A stretch of 64,000 nucleotides of DNA. Source: Bactrocera neohumeralis (Eukaryota; Arthropoda; Insecta; Diptera; Tephritidae). Positions within the stretch are counted from its first letter, which is position 1; every line of letters begins with the position of its first letter. Below, in pieces: positions 20,875-33,236 of this stretch. The notes under the pieces were generated by a model. That model did not search any database and had not been told where the DNA came from. It saw nothing but the letters and a program-made list of their open reading frames with translations. The translations under genes were made by a program, and so were the position numbers. The stretch is taken from NCBI RefSeq assembly GCF_024586455.1, contig NC_065921.1, positions 24,928,635 through 24,992,634 on the forward strand, given 5' to 3'.

Positions 20875-21735
20875 CTATGTCGTACCCTCAAAGTAATCCC
20901 ACTTGGCCCCAATACACTTGTGCCAACTTTTTTTCCAATCTTCGGAACAGTTATTAAGTAATTTTCCGGAATAGCCTTCAAAGCCCGTAGCGATTCACGT
21001 TTAATGTCTTCATTTGACTCAAAACGGTTTCCCCGGAGCAGTCGCTTGAGTTTTCTGAATAACACGAAGCTAAATCAGACAAAAACGGTGACTGCAGCAC
21101 GAAATTTGTTAAAAAGTTGGCGAAAAACTCACGAAGAAGTACAAAAACCAAGAGTTGTCGACCCATAATTCCGATCTCTTTTTACGAATAGTTTCATGTA
21201 GAGGATGCATAATACACAAATAATATTCCTTGTTGACAGTTGACCGGTCGGAAGGAGATCGGAGTGCAACACACCTCGATAATCGAAGAAAACTGTCAAC
21301 ATAACCTTGATTTTTGACCTGCTTTGACGTATTTTTTCGGCTTCGGCTCACCTTTGCCACGATATTCGGTCGATTGATCGTCTGTTTTCGGGTCGTAAGC
21401 ATAGATCCAAGACTCATTGCCATTAATAATACGTTTCATAACATCCTGGTAGTCGGAAAGCATTTTTTCACAGACGTTAACGCGACGCTGTTTTTCGAAA
21501 ATATTTAGAAGATTTTGGAACCAATCATGCTTTCACTTTTCTTAGGCCCTAACTGTCTTTCAACTGGTTTTCACAGATCCTTCAGATATTCCAACGATGC
21601 CTGTAAGATCTCTGACTGTTAATCGTTGATTCTCAAGAACCAATCCCTTTATTTTAATGACGTGTTGAGCATCAGTAATCGTCATTAACGCGTTCTCGAC
21701 TCTCTCTGAATAATTTGCACCCATCAAAATCAAAA
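20875..21735 (-). pseudogene. DD34D-type mariner transposase, decayed
   Basis: On the - strand the blocks appear in order. ESWIYAYDPKTDDQSTEYRG follows an Asn where the first catalytic Asp should be (GNE for GDE, near 21405). Then come GKGEPKPKKY, VNKEYYLCIMHPLHETIRKK and DNSWFLYF. The HDNA block that should follow is lost. A C-terminal block reads FRKLKRLLRGNRFESNEDIK near 21000-21060. At least two catalytic residues are gone and several frameshifts split it. The lineage is close to the mariners common in ants and flies, but the subfamily is not assigned. Confidence 0.78.
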
Positions 21736-23670
21736 TCACATGCTCATGAGAGAATTAACTCAGTTATAGCAAATAGAGTACAGAATCTTATCTAACGTAA
21801 TCTCAACTATTGCTAATCTCAGAAGGTAGGCGCATAACAATTAAGTGGTGACGACTCAATTATTTCAATTATAGACATGAAATTTTGAGTGCATTTTGAA
21901 TTGAGAGAACTGATACCGTAGCTAACCTCACATTGTTGATAATCTTAGTTGAAAGTTACTCGCAGATTATTATTCACAATGCGCCTATTTAATGTTCAAT
22001 AGCAAGTATGAAAAAAATAAAAGCAAACTTTACGATGACACACCACAAGTCGCCCTTCTGCGCTCCCTGCCGGCTGTCTTATACAATCAACGCAGACCGA
22101 CAGGCAGACGGACAGATTTGTGCTATTGTGCAACAATAGAATTTTATTAATTTGATTTGCTTTTATAAGCCGTTTACTTATTTTCCACTATCTATCACAT
22201 CGCCTTGGTTTTCTGCTGCTCACAACTTGTGGCAATCGGAGCCAGTCTCAGACTCCGCAGACACCGCTGAGCGCCCACAAATGACAGTTATTTGTACATT
22301 TATACAAATTATGTGAACAATCTGCATTTTGAAGTCGAGATTTTTATTGTAACTGTATAAATAAATGTGTGTGCTGCTGTGTGAACTTATAGTACACATA
22401 CGCGTAGGTGTGTGCGTGTGTATTTGTATTCATTCAACTTGCTGCGAGTCAAGTGCAATATTATAGAATCTTGAAATTCGAGTTAATTTTCTCAACCGCA
22501 TGCAATAATGGTGGGCATACACACACATACACACACACACACATACATATACTCATAGTTGCTAGTCTGCGCGTCTATGAGAGTTGTCTTCACAGCACTT
22601 GCGAAGTAGAACTTTGTCCGCCAACCATTGTGTGCCACTTTAACGTATTTTTATTTTGTTGTATTTGTAATATAATATATTTTTCGCTATTCTCAGCTCA
22701 AGTTATATGTATGTGTGTATGTAAATATGCTATACATAGGTTAATAATGGCGCTATTAAGACCTTAGTTATTGCCTTATCAATGCTAAATTACACTTGAA
22801 TACAGTTGCAAGTGTTGGAATTGGTGTGGAAGTTCAAGTGCAAATGCATTGCATTCAGATTTAATAACGTTTAAGCGTTTGCGAGTGCTTTGTTGTTGTA
22901 AAAAATGTTTAATTATACGCCAGTTCAAACTAACCTAACCTAACTAATGGTGAAGTTTTTGTGTGAAAAAAAGATTTTTTGAATTTCATACAACTGGTGC
23001 TGTTAACTCTAGAATTTTGCAAAATATACATACATATGTATGTATGTATTGTTTTATTTACAAGGCACTTTTTTCAAAGTAAATTAATTATAATGCGTGT
23101 AAATAAAAAACTTTAAGTAACAACCAAAATTGGGCGTTGAAAAATTGAGCGTTTTCGAAATATTCATATAGCGCTCTGTGTTGTTGTAATTTCAATTTTT
23201 CTTAGCAAGTGCGAAAATGGCCAGTAGGAAATTGTTTACGGCTGAATTGTACCTTATGTACATTATGTACATAATTTTACGATATTATGTATTATATTTT
23301 GTTGAAAATTTTGCGAAATTTTAAATTTTTCCAAGGCAACACTACAATTTCCATAGTGTTCAGATAAGACATATGTATAGTTGCCATAAAACCTGATTTT
23401 GGTATGGAAAACCTTTTACTTGGTTTTGTCTTTTTTTGGTTTCCAAATGAGTTCCATCTATTTTCCAAACTTTTGCTACCTAAATTTTTTTGCCATCTAC
23501 AATTTACAGAAATTCTTCAGTCAAGTTCAGTCAAAACGACATAATATACAAAGTATGATGGACTATACAGTAGCGAACAGTGAAATCCGGACAACTAAAA
23601 AATTATAGTTTTTCCTTATTATTTTGATCGAATGTTTAGTTTCTTAGCTTAAACCATATATTATTGTTTA
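21736..23670. other. Intronic sequence with CA and CATA microsatellites
   Basis: Contains an ACACACACATAC-rich run at 22516-22552, a CATA/TATG palindrome at 23028-23049 and a CTAACCTAACCTAACTAA word near 22930. No transposon blocks or exon-like frames were seen. Confidence 0.45.
22516..22552. repeat. CA/CATA microsatellite
   Basis: CATACACACACATACACACA continuing to ACACACATACATATAC. A simple dinucleotide/tetranucleotide run. Confidence 0.8.
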
Positions 23671-23674
23671 ATAA

Positions 23675-24732
23675 AGGGAGGTCCATTTTGAGGTTCCTTA
23701 CTTTTTTAAAGAAAAGAACAGAAATTTCAAATTTAATGGGGAATGTTTATTATCATTCGAAAAAACATTATTTGGCATTTATTTTTTGATTATTATCTCT
23801 TTCAAATGTTGGCCGCGGCTACGTCTTAAATGGTCCATCCGTTGAGTCCAATTCGACTTCGACTGTTAAGTGGCGAATGACACGCGTAATGTTCTGCTCC
23901 AAGGTCTGAATCGAAGCGGGAGTGTCGCCATAGACTTTAGACTTTCCATATCTCCACATGAAAAAATCTAACAGTGTGATATCACACGATATTGGTAGCC
24001 AATCTACCGGCCCAAAACATGAAATTATCTCCCCAGCAAAGCGTTCTCTCAATAAATGCATTGATTGATGCAATGTGTGGGAAGTAAGGCCGTCTTGTTG
24101 AAACTCAATGTCGCCAAGATCACGAGCTTCAAGAACAGTCATAAAATAGTCAGTTATCATGGCGCGATAAAGGTCGCCATTGACGGTTACGTTCTCACCG
24201 GCATCATTTTTGAAGAAATATGGCCCGATGATTCCACCGGCTCACAAACCACACCACACCGTTGTTTTTTGGCTGAAAAGGCAACTCTTAAATCTCTTCA
24301 GGCTGCTTTTCGTCCCAAATGCTGAAATTGTGCTTCTTAACATATTCTTTGAGTCAGAAATGAGCCTCGTCGCTGAAGAAAATTCGGCTCGAAAAAGTGG
24401 ACCTTTTCAACAGCCCATAGATCGAAGCGATTTTACTTGGGAAGGTCGAGCGGCTTCAGTTCTTGTACAACCTGTATTTTGTACGCTTTCAATTTAAGAT
24501 TTCGACGTAAAATGCCCAAGTCGTTTCATACGTCAGTCCGAGTTGCGGCGCCGAATCGACTCTCCACGGTCTTTGTAAACACTCTTAGCTACGGCTGCTA
24601 TATTTTCTTCACTGTCCGTTGGACGTCCTCTATTCGGTCGAATATTACCCAATAATGAATGCTGGGTCTCAAGATTGGTGATAGTGTTGTGAATAGTACG
24701 CTCAGTAGGCCGATTATGTTGACCATAAGTTC
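23675..24732 (-). pseudogene. DD41D rosa-type mariner, copy 2
   Basis: The right-to-left reading has traces of the helix-turn-helix half (near 24450-24730), GIIGPYFFKNDAGENVTVN (near 24190-24230), YRAMITDYF, DIEFQQDGLTSHT with the second catalytic Asp, and SCDITLLDFFMWRYGKSKVY with the third Asp. Exactly 41 residues separate the two aspartates, the hallmark of the rosa group. The 113-codon C-terminal part is still open, but the N-terminal half has frameshifts and the 5' terminal repeat is missing. The left end GTCCATTTTGAGGTTCCTTA is the family terminal sequence. Confidence 0.88.
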
Positions 24733-26734
24733 GTTCCTTACTTGTTTCTTTAAATTTGTTTTAAATATTATCATACTATTTTTTACTGAAAATATTCTAC
24801 AAGGTATTTCGGGACTCGGTCAATACATATGTACTTTATCTATTTGTTATTTATTTTTTACCGGAAAAATAAACAAAGTTACTACCGGGGCATTAGGGCA
24901 ATTAAATTAAGTGTGCCCATCACAAGTGCTATGAAGGGTCTAGAGGAAGGGGAGGTCAACAAAATGTGTAAAACTAATGCTCAATTGAACGTAATACTAT
25001 ATACAGATTTACATACATACATACATATATTTTTATTTACTATATTTATGCTGAAAAAAATTGTGGGCATGCACATATGTACATACATATGTATATATAT
25101 TTTGTATGTGTGCGCATAAATACATTATTCATCGACCCCAAAAAACGGTAAAAATAGAAACCAAAATACGCAACAAGGTCAATTATCTGGACTGCTGAAC
25201 TCAATCAAAGCATTGAGAATTTTGGAAAAACTGTTTGGAAATTATCAGGTGCATGAATATGTTTGTATGTATGTCTGTTCTGTGTATGTAAACATAGCTG
25301 TTTTTGGTTGCTTTTTAATGTAAACAAATTAACAAAACTGTTCAGATTTTTGATAATAGAAAATAATACGAAATCATTCCAGAAATTTAAAATTTTGTTT
25401 CGACATAAAATTTATTAATTTTTGTAAAAAAAGTAAAGAATAATTTTTTAAACAATTTTGGCAGCATTGATTTATTCCACTAATTTATTACCACCAAAAG
25501 GATGGTAAATGAAATATTTTACTATTTCCTCAATTTTTGAAAAAAGATCGTAAATAGTAATTCCTGTATATTTATAATTTCCCGGCAATTTTATATACAG
25601 ACGTCAAAATTAAATATTTGGAATATTTTATATTTTCGCTGGCGTTTAATTTTCAGAAAATTCATCGAAATCTATTGCCAAACACACACAAACACTTTTC
25701 AATCTATAGGCAAAGCACATAAATTTAGCGCGCTGTTTCGAAAATCATTTTGTGCGCATCTCCATTCGTTGTTCTAAATATTGTCTCGTCGACTTGCCCT
25801 CGTTTCGGCGCATAAATATTTCCATTTACGCGCTCTGTGTGCGTTTTTATTGCGGCTTTTAGTGGGCGACATTCCATAATTGTGCTTCCTTGGATGTGTT
25901 TTTGCGCCTGTAGTCGACATTAACCCTTATGTAGTACTGCACAGGAAAAAAATCCATTTTGTTATATTTTAATGACTAGTCGTTTCCAAAATCAAAAGCA
26001 GTACAGTAATTGTCGAGAAACTAACCACATTTTATGTTTTTCTCATTTTAATATCCCTTACTCTTAATGGATAACATAATGCTATGTTCACATTAGAGCA
26101 TAAAATATTTCATTTGAATTATTTTATAGTTTTATTCTTTTAGCTCGACAGCATTTTGGTATCATTCTTATTATAAAATAATAAATTTTTGAACATAAGG
26201 CCACGAATCTGGAGAGTCTCTACCGAACTGTGTTAAGCGATCGGTAATATTCTAGAGTATATTGAATATAAATGTCAATCACGTGTCTTTACTTTGGTGG
26301 CTGATTCGACAGGTACTGTTCGAGTCTATATACTATATACTATATATAAGTATACTAGTGTTACACGTTACCAGGTACTATTCTTCGAGAAAATTCTAAA
26401 CCTATCTGGTTATATATAAATTGTCTAAATTTTCCTTGTTTTAATTTAATTAATAAAGAGCTGTTTATTACAAAAGTGTATGCGTCATTTATTAAGCAAT
26501 TGAATAGCATAGATACTTATAATTTCATAATAACTCTGGCGAAAACTTATTGAATAATGTTATTGTAATCGATTGTGATTCACCTCAGAAACAAAACATT
26601 ATTTCATATGAATAATGCCGTAGTCAAGAACAATAGCCCCAGCTAAAATATTCTCAGTAAGTTTTAATAAGAATTTTATTTTTATTTACTTTATACAATA
26701 GAAACATGTATGCGATGAGTTTTCTATATAAAAA
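24733..26734. other. Intronic sequence without recognised gene
   Basis: AT rich, with CATA/TATG blocks near 25010-25035 and 25075-25110, and a TATACTATATATAAG run near 26330. A GC-richer stretch at 25640-25930 is not open in any frame for long. No transposon block recognised. Confidence 0.45.
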
Positions 26735-28352
26735 GTGATCCATTTCAAGGTTTCCTACTTTTTTTTATAGAAAAGCACAAAAACTTCCAATGTATGGGGG
26801 AATGTTTATTATCATTCGAAAGAACATTATTTGACATTTATTTTTTGAAGAATATCTCTTTAAAATGTAGGCCGGGACTACGTCTCAGAATGTCCATCCG
26901 TTGTGTCTATGACTCGTTCGAGCATTTCGGTTGGTCACTAGCGAATGACACGCGTGATGTTTTGATCCAAGGCCTCAATCGAAGTGGGATTGTTCGCATA
27001 GACTTAAGACTTTACATAATCCCACAGAAAAAAGTCTAACGGGGTGATATGACATGATCTTGGTGGCCATTCGACCGGCCCAAAACGTGAAGGGTTCTCT
27101 CAAAAAATACATTGATTGATGCGATGTGTGAGAAGTGGCACCGTCTTGTTGAAACCGAATGTCGCCGAGATCACGAACTTCAATTTCAATTGACGGTTAT
27201 GTTCTCACCAGCGTCATTTTTGAAGAAATATTGACCGATGATTCCACCGACCCACAAACTACATTTAACATTTTTTTTTGTGGATGAAATGAAGATCTCT
27301 TGAATCTCTTCAGGTTGTTTTTTTATACTTTACTTACACATTGAGCCAAAAATGAGCCCCATTGCTAAATACATACAATTTGGCTCGAAAACGCCGAATC
27401 TGCTTAGAACTTTTCAAGAGCTCATGGAGCGAAGCGATGTTGCTCGGGAAGGTCGAGCGGCTTCAGTTCTTGCACGAGAATTTTCGTAATGATGTTTAAT
27501 GATTTGTAAACGTTGTTCAGTTGATGAAATGCCAAAGAATACTGAACAAAAATAACGTGACAGCTTAAGGTAGTAGTCTGGTAACTTGGGTTCAAAAAAT
27601 CGAATTTTTTTTTTATACTTAATTTGAAAGTACAATGTCTTGAGAATGTACTGTGAAAATTTCAGACAGAAATTCGAAATATTTCGGGAGTTATAACGAG
27701 TTTACTAGAGTGCCTCGGAGTTCTCTCTCTCGGAGTTGTTGTACTTTAAACGCGTTTTTCTCAAAACATTGTTTTTCTGGTCGGCCCGGGTCCTAACTTT
27801 TTTTCTACTGAACCGATTTCAAATTTGAACAGGGTATTCTACACACTTATAGTTCTCGTGGGTACTAACGAGAATTTTTTTCGCCTCTAACTTTTTATTT
27901 TACAACCCTTTCTTTGTTAAAATAAAAGGACTTTTTTTCAAAGTCCGCCATTTTGTTATTTACCCTTGAAATTTAACTTCAGTAGTTCCGACCAGAGTGA
28001 CATGTCTATAGATTAAGAATAATCAATAATATTTGATTTCAGATAACGTCAAGAGCCAAAATCACCCGGGCCACCCAAGTGCATTTTTTTTGAGGTTCCA
28101 ACTTTGAGTAACAATAGTAATAAAGTATTAAATTTTTTCAAATACATTTTTTTTATATTTTCAATATGTAAATGTAAACACTCTAAATATTCAAGATAAT
28201 TCATTTTTATTTTTCCTATAAAAAACCACCCTCCAAAGAAGTCATAAAAATATGCATAAGTTACCAGACTACATACTACCTTAATACGACTCATGCGTGA
28301 TCTGCCAAAAATGGATATTAAAAAAAACTACTTATCCTGGAATCACTCGTTA
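26735..28352 (-). pseudogene. DD41D rosa-type mariner, copy 3, split by a nested element
   Basis: The left terminal sequence GTGATCCATTTCAAGG opens the copy. The - strand has CHITPLDFFLWDYVK with the third catalytic Asp, the QQDGA-type block and GIIGQYFFKNDAG-like sequence, plus traces of the N-terminal half to about 27564. Homology then breaks at TTAA (27565-27568), continues as an unrelated 712-bp element, and resumes at TTAA (28281-28284) with TACGACTCATGCGTGATCTG. That is the expected next sequence, compare 51140-51165 in copy 6. The right end is near 28352. Part of the central region (near 27190) is deleted. Confidence 0.85.
27569..28280. mobile_element. Nested TTAA-flanked nonautonomous element (T1, 712 bp)
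   Basis: Terminal inverted repeats GGTAGTAGTCTGGTAACTT (left) and, reverse-complemented at the right, GGTAGTATGTAGTCTGGTAA, identical apart from a 4-base gap. The element is flanked on both sides by TTAA inside an otherwise continuous rosa mariner, so the insertion and its target duplication are unambiguous. TTAA targets are the signature of piggyBac-type transposases. There is no coding capacity. The interior shares ACTTTAAACGCGTTTTTCTC and several other words with the element at 44764. A nonautonomous piggyBac-like family is the inference. Confidence 0.82.
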
Positions 28353-28360
28353 TAAGTCCT

Positions 28361-28620
28361 TATATGGATATTATATGATACAATGTGAGTTCTTTGACTT
28401 CGAAGAAATAAATTTGCGAAAGCTCGCATTGTCGTGGTGAAAAGTGATCCGTCTTCAGCGGTTGGTTTTCCTGATTTCTTTAAGACAACTGGCAAATAAA
28501 TAGTTGTGTAGCACTCAAAATTTACTATTTTGCGTTGTTCCAGTGGTATGGTTGCCACATATCCAGTTTTTCTAAAAAAAAAACGTAGTTATCGCCCTAC
28601 GATCGCCCAATTCCAAAATA
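28361..28620 (-). pseudogene. DD34D-type mariner fragment
   Basis: The - strand reads ATIPLEQRKIVNFECYTTIY, LPVVLKKSGKPTAEDG and, one frame over, RITFHHDNASFRK, the second catalytic Asp block. Only about 70 codons survive. The same subfamily is present at 57345 on the + strand. Confidence 0.75.
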
Positions 28621-29689
28621 TAAAACGCAATAAAATGATCTCAAGGTGTTCCGATACTGGTTTATGGACCAAATTATGATCTGTTGTAAAATGCTTACCT
28701 CGCAGGTAGCCTCTTTCTAGGCTTCATTCGATACTTTTTGCCCTCAACTCAATTAAATTTTATTAAAAATGTGGAAACTTATAATCAAAATGATAATACT
28801 CTCAGATTCGCTCTTGGTTCCGTTCATAAAGTTTTGGAAACTAATTTAATTTTTGAAGATCAGAAAATATACTCCTCACTCATAATCTAGGTTTTCTATT
28901 CTTAAAATCTACCAACAATAATTAATAGGCAGTGTCAATATTTGACAGCTGAAAGCTTTCAGCATGAACGTTGTACAAAACCCGGAAATGCAAAAAATCA
29001 CGGACACATCAGTCTGCAGTTGTTTATTTCAAGAAAAACCATTATCTTATAAATAAAAGCCTCTCCCTACATTTAAGATTTGTATTTAAATATTGGCTAA
29101 ATAATTCCAAAATCATTTTAAATCACTAAATGCACCCGCAGTCAAAGGTTAATAACATCAAATTCGCATTTAGAAACTTGATTTCCATAATTACTTTAGA
29201 ATAAATAAGTATATGTGCATATATTTATTATGAACTGTACAAGTTTGACTTGTTTCTTGCACCTAAATGAATTTAACCATAATTCTGAGTCAATCATATT
29301 TTTCCTTTTTTATGTGAGTGTAAAACTCGTAATTTTTTAGCGTTTTTTTTTTAGTAAAAACTTGAAATAAAATTGAGCACAAAAGTTGCTTAATTTTTAG
29401 TGGCTCATTATGGTCGTCTATCAATCAACATAAACTAAAGCATATGCTTCTACTTATTTGGGGAATTTTTAGTTTACGCCAACATATTATTGTTTGTGAC
29501 TCATCTTCAAAGCGATTTGTGTTATATTTCATTAGAAAATTCCCTTTTTTAGTTTCGTTTCAAAACACACACAGGTTTTCTTTATATATGTACATATATG
29601 CATATATACTTTTAACTAAAAATGTTCGAAATCGATAATAAAAAACTTAAATAAATCTTTACTATATTCCTTTTTTTCTTTGGCACTAC
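28621..29689. other. Intronic sequence without recognised feature
   Basis: AT rich; no coding or mobile block recognised. Confidence 0.4.
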
Positions 29690-30575
29690 AACTGTGTTTC
29701 GGTCTGGGCCGTTAACACGAATCTTCGTCAGTTGTACATTCCATGTACAGACAGATCATTATGCTATGGTCCTTCCATTGGATGCATGGACGCCCTTGCT
29801 TCCGTTGTTCACCCACACGTCTGGAATCGAAATAGCCTTTCGCTGGGGTATCATCTTCCATGCGAACGACATGGCCTAGCCAGCGCATTCATTGAATTTT
29901 TATGCGCTTAACTATAACCATGTCGCCGTATAGCTCATACAGTTCATGGTTCCGTCTTCTTCGATTCTCATGGCTCACGTGGACGGCTCCAAAGTTCTTG
30001 CGTTGTAGCGGCAAAAAACATTCTTGAAGTAATTTCGAAAAATGGTGCCGAGTTGACAGTTCTTAGCTGACCCGACTGTCGTTGGAACGGCCAAGTACTT
30101 TCTCAAATCGGGTCGACATCGTTTATGTTTCTGCACCGTATAATAGGACGGGAATAATGAAAGATTTATAGAGTGTAATTTTTGTTCATTAAGGTAGCGA
30201 TCTGCTTCTCAACTGCTGGCAAGAGTTATTCTGAACTTGATCTCCAGGCTTAAATTATTGGTGGAATTTATGCTGGTTCCGAGATATACAAAGTCTCTAA
30301 CTTTTTCAAATTTATAGTTGCCAACAATAACGTAATTCCCAAGACGCGAGAAATCTTTGTCTCCAGGTACTTATTCTTACCTCGTGAACCACAAGTCCAA
30401 TCTCTTTCGCTTCTTTTTCTACGCTTGAAAAGGCTGCGTTGACGGCTCTGTTGTTAAGGCCTACGATGTCAATTGCATCTGCGTATGTCTTTCTTTTCTC
30501 GACATCGCTAGTAAGAACTAAGGAAATTTTTCCGTCGGACGTTGACATTTTCAGATCTAGTTGACATTTCTCTTC
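29690..30575 (-). pseudogene. Non-LTR retrotransposon RT and C-terminal remnant, mutated YADD
   Basis: On the - strand from the right: TYADAIDIVGLNNRAVNAAF (near 30440-30490), where the catalytic YADD has become YADA; FEKVRDFVYLGTSINSTNN (near 30270-30310); then a break by a short repeat at 30002-30092. After it the C-terminal tail continues with NHELYELYGDMVIVKRIKIQ, MRWLGHVVRMEDDTPAK and GRPCIQWKDHSIMICL (29740-29960). Stops and frameshifts are scattered through it. This is the same type of ORF2 as the fragment at 19630 but a different, older lineage. Confidence 0.82.
30002..30092 (-). mobile_element. Short (CAA)n-type repeat inside LINE remnant
   Basis: GTTGTAGCGGCAAAAAACATTC, AATGGTGCCGAGTTGACAG and GACTGTCGTTGGAACGG, in reverse orientation with the central hairpin lost. 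The LINE reading continues on both sides, so this is an insertion into it. It shares the insert variant seen in the copy at 17600. Confidence 0.7.
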
Positions 30576-30579
30576 AGAA

Positions 30580-31460
30580 AGGTTTGCCATTTCATCATGA
30601 AAAGATTTACGATCGACAATCAACGAGTCGAAATTGTTAAAATTTACTACCAAAATTCGGAGTCAGTGGCTTTAACTTTAAGAGCGCTATGTCCAATTTA
30701 TGGTCGTCATAATCGTCCTGTCAGATCAACAATTGAGCATCTAGTGGAAAAATTTGAATCCAGAGGCACAGTTCAAAATGTTCCCGTGCTAGTGAGACAA
30801 AGGAGTGCCCGTAGTGTCGAGAATACAGTCTTTCACACGTCGTTCTCAAGAGTTGGGCATCTCTGTGACGTCGGTGTGGCGATTTTTGCGAAAAGATCTT
30901 AGCCTACATGCTTACAAGCTCAAATTGATGCAAGAACTGAAGCCGCTTGACCGCCACCTTCATCAATGATGCTCAGTTCTGGCTGATGATCAAGACCGGC
31001 ACGGTACTGTGAATGGGAATCGCTACCGCTCAATGATAACCGAATATTTTTGGCACGAATTGGATTATATGGACTTGGACGATATGTGGTTCCAACAGGA
31101 CGGCGCCACAAGCCACACAGCGAACGTCATAATCGATTTATTGAAAACGAAGTTTGGTGAACGTGCTGTCTCACGAAATGGTCCAGCAATTGGCCGCCTC
31201 GGTCGTGCGATTTGACGCCGTTAGACTATTTCCTGTGGGGCCACGTCAAGTCTATGGTCTATGCTAACAAGCCAGCGACAATTGATTGACTTCGTACGAA
31301 AATTGAATGTGAAATTGCAACAGTATCGACCGATTTATGCTTAAAAACCGTCGAAAATTGGGTTCAGCGTCTGGACTTCACAGGAATAAAGAATTTCATT
31401 GATATCCATTTATTAAAAAAAAACTTTTGTAGCGATTTATTGAAAAACCCGTTACACAGT
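30580..31460 (+). pseudogene. Rosa-like DD41D mariner, copy with internal deletion
   Basis: The + strand starts MKRFTIDNQRVEIVKIYYQN, then LRALCPIYGRHNRPVRSTIE and HLVEKFESRGTVQNV (N-terminal helix-turn-helix). After LMQELKPLDRH (near 30925) the first catalytic block and about 100 residues are missing. The reading resumes at YRSMITEYFWHELDY and MWFQQDGATSHTANV (second Asp), and after a frameshift at SCDLTPLDYFLWGH (third Asp, 41 residues on). It ends with VENWVQRLDFTG-like sequence near 31380. It differs clearly from copies 1-6, suggesting a second rosa subfamily. Confidence 0.82.
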
Positions 31461-32335
31461 TGCTGAAAGAGATTCACCTGTAAAAGGTATTATAGCTTCG
31501 GGTATACCGAATGTTTTTTTTTCTCATTTTAAAGTGTTTTATAATAAAAAATTAAATATTGTTGTTATTTGGGACTATGTTTTTCACTCCATCAATTAAT
31601 TTAATAATATTATTTAATTTCAATTTTTTGTATTTTTAGGAAAATTGTATTTGTTTTTCAATTTACCCCGTTCCTCTTTCCCGCGCTGGCAAAAGCCTAT
31701 GAAATTATGAATATTTTCCCTCGCAATTAGAAGCGTTTAGCATTCATGAGGTTATATAAAACAATTTATAGCGGTTAATTCCCATAGCAATTGTCCTGCA
31801 ATTGTTGTGGTTGTTATTATTGTACAGTTAAAAATAAAAATCGCCAAAGCGCACAACGAATTGCGATTGCAACAGTGGGAAAGTGCGAATAAGCGGCGGA
31901 ATCAGCATCAATTGGCAGCGATTAGATTGTGCAATGTCACAAACACAAACACACATACATGCATACGAGCACACTTAACGGGATGCAGACCAGCAGTCAC
32001 AGCAATATACCAAATCAAAGGTATAGCACGGTAGTGGCAACAACATTTACAGCAACGTCACATAGTCGCAATTGAATTGTTGCGCCACTTGCAACGCGGA
32101 GCACACTATTCATGTTTGTATGTATGTGTTTGTGTGGCATAAATGTGCAGCACCAATTAATAGTGGAAAATGACATTTTAGATTTTTAGATTGTGGTGGG
32201 TGCATGCAACATGGGGGAAATTGGCCAAACAAAGCAAGCGAAAAATTGCATTGCAACGGCGCTGGAAGGCCAGGCTGCCGGCAAAGGTCACGTGTTGTGT
32301 CGCCCAGCACCAAAAGCTTTATTTGTGGCAATATT

Positions 32336-32360
32336 GTTTGTGTGTGTGTGTGTGTGTTTG
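32336..32360. repeat. TG dinucleotide microsatellite
   Basis: TTTGTGTGTGTGTGTGTGTG run ending in TTTGTGG. Confidence 0.8.
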
Positions 32361-32734
32361 TGGTTTCCATAATGCATGCCACTGGTTGCAGCTAAATTGT
32401 CCCAAGTGCTTTTAGGGCTGTATGTAGTTATGTGCATATGTATGTATGTTCGTATGTATGCAATAAATCGCCAAATTGTCGGTGTAACATTTTTGTTGCG
32501 CTCTCATTTCACCAAAGTGGGTTGCGCAAAATCGAAAAATAGACAATTGTCTATTCGAAAATTGAAATTGCAGTGTTAATCAAAAATTACCATTCATCGT
32601 GCATACATACATATGTTATGTAGGGAAATAAGTATGTGTGTATTTATCTACACTGGTGTGTATGTGTGTGCATTTGCAGTGGTGTTATTATGGTCATTAT
32701 CACCCTCACCACTTGTAGATTCTTCGTTGAGCAG

Positions 32735-32915
32735 ATGTTGTTGTACTTTGTTTTTGTTGTTTTTCGCTGTTATTACAACTATTGTTGTTGTCTTCATTGT
32801 TGTTGTTGCTGTTGTCATCGTTGTTATTGTAATTTATGTAGTTTTATTTTATTTTGTTGTTGTTTTTGTTGTTAATTTCTGTTATTCTGTTGTTGTTGTT
32901 GTTGTTGTTGTTATG
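32735..32915. repeat. TTG-rich trinucleotide tract
   Basis: Imperfect TTG/TTGTTA units over 180 bases, purest at the right (TGTTGTTGTTGTTGTTGTTG at 32889-32911). It may include a degraded tail of the short repeat family, but no unique part of that family is attached. Confidence 0.7.
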
Positions 32916-33236
32916 TTAATGAATATTAAATAGCCGTGTTGCTGGTAGTGTTTTTGTAAATTTTAGCGTCGACCTTCATATGTTTAGCGGTTTTGTTGTT
33001 GTTTTTGCATTGCTTGGTAGTCGCTTCTTGCTTTTGTTTTTGTGTTCTGTGGTTTGTATGCAATCAACTTGCAACAAAGCGGCATCAAAGCGTTAAAGAT
33101 GGAAATGACTTTTGATTTCGGCATTAAGTTGCTGTAAATATGGTCCGTACATTCATGCGTACATACATACATACACATGTATGTTTGAGTTTGCATGTGA
33201 GCGTTTAAACAAAGCGTTTAGTATGTCTTCAAGCAT

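Larger units (their letters stand above)
31461..33236. other. Intronic sequence with TG and TTG simple repeats
   Basis: Includes a TG run (32336-32360), a long TTG-rich tract (32735-32915) and TATG runs near 32440 and 33170. The 106-codon Val-rich frame over 32613-32933 is a translation of the TTG tract, not a gene. Near 31990-32100 a CAACAACATTTACAGCAAC stretch is of ordinary intronic kind. Confidence 0.5.

Noticed and set aside
22925..22945. CCTAACCTAACCTAAC-like word as interstitial telomeric repeat
   Set aside because: Only a few units, flies lack such telomere repeats, and the GGTTAGGTTA word is common at LINE 3' ends.
32613..32933. 106-codon Val/Phe-rich frame
   Set aside because: It is a direct translation of the TTG-rich trinucleotide tract; another frame through the same tract gives Cys runs.
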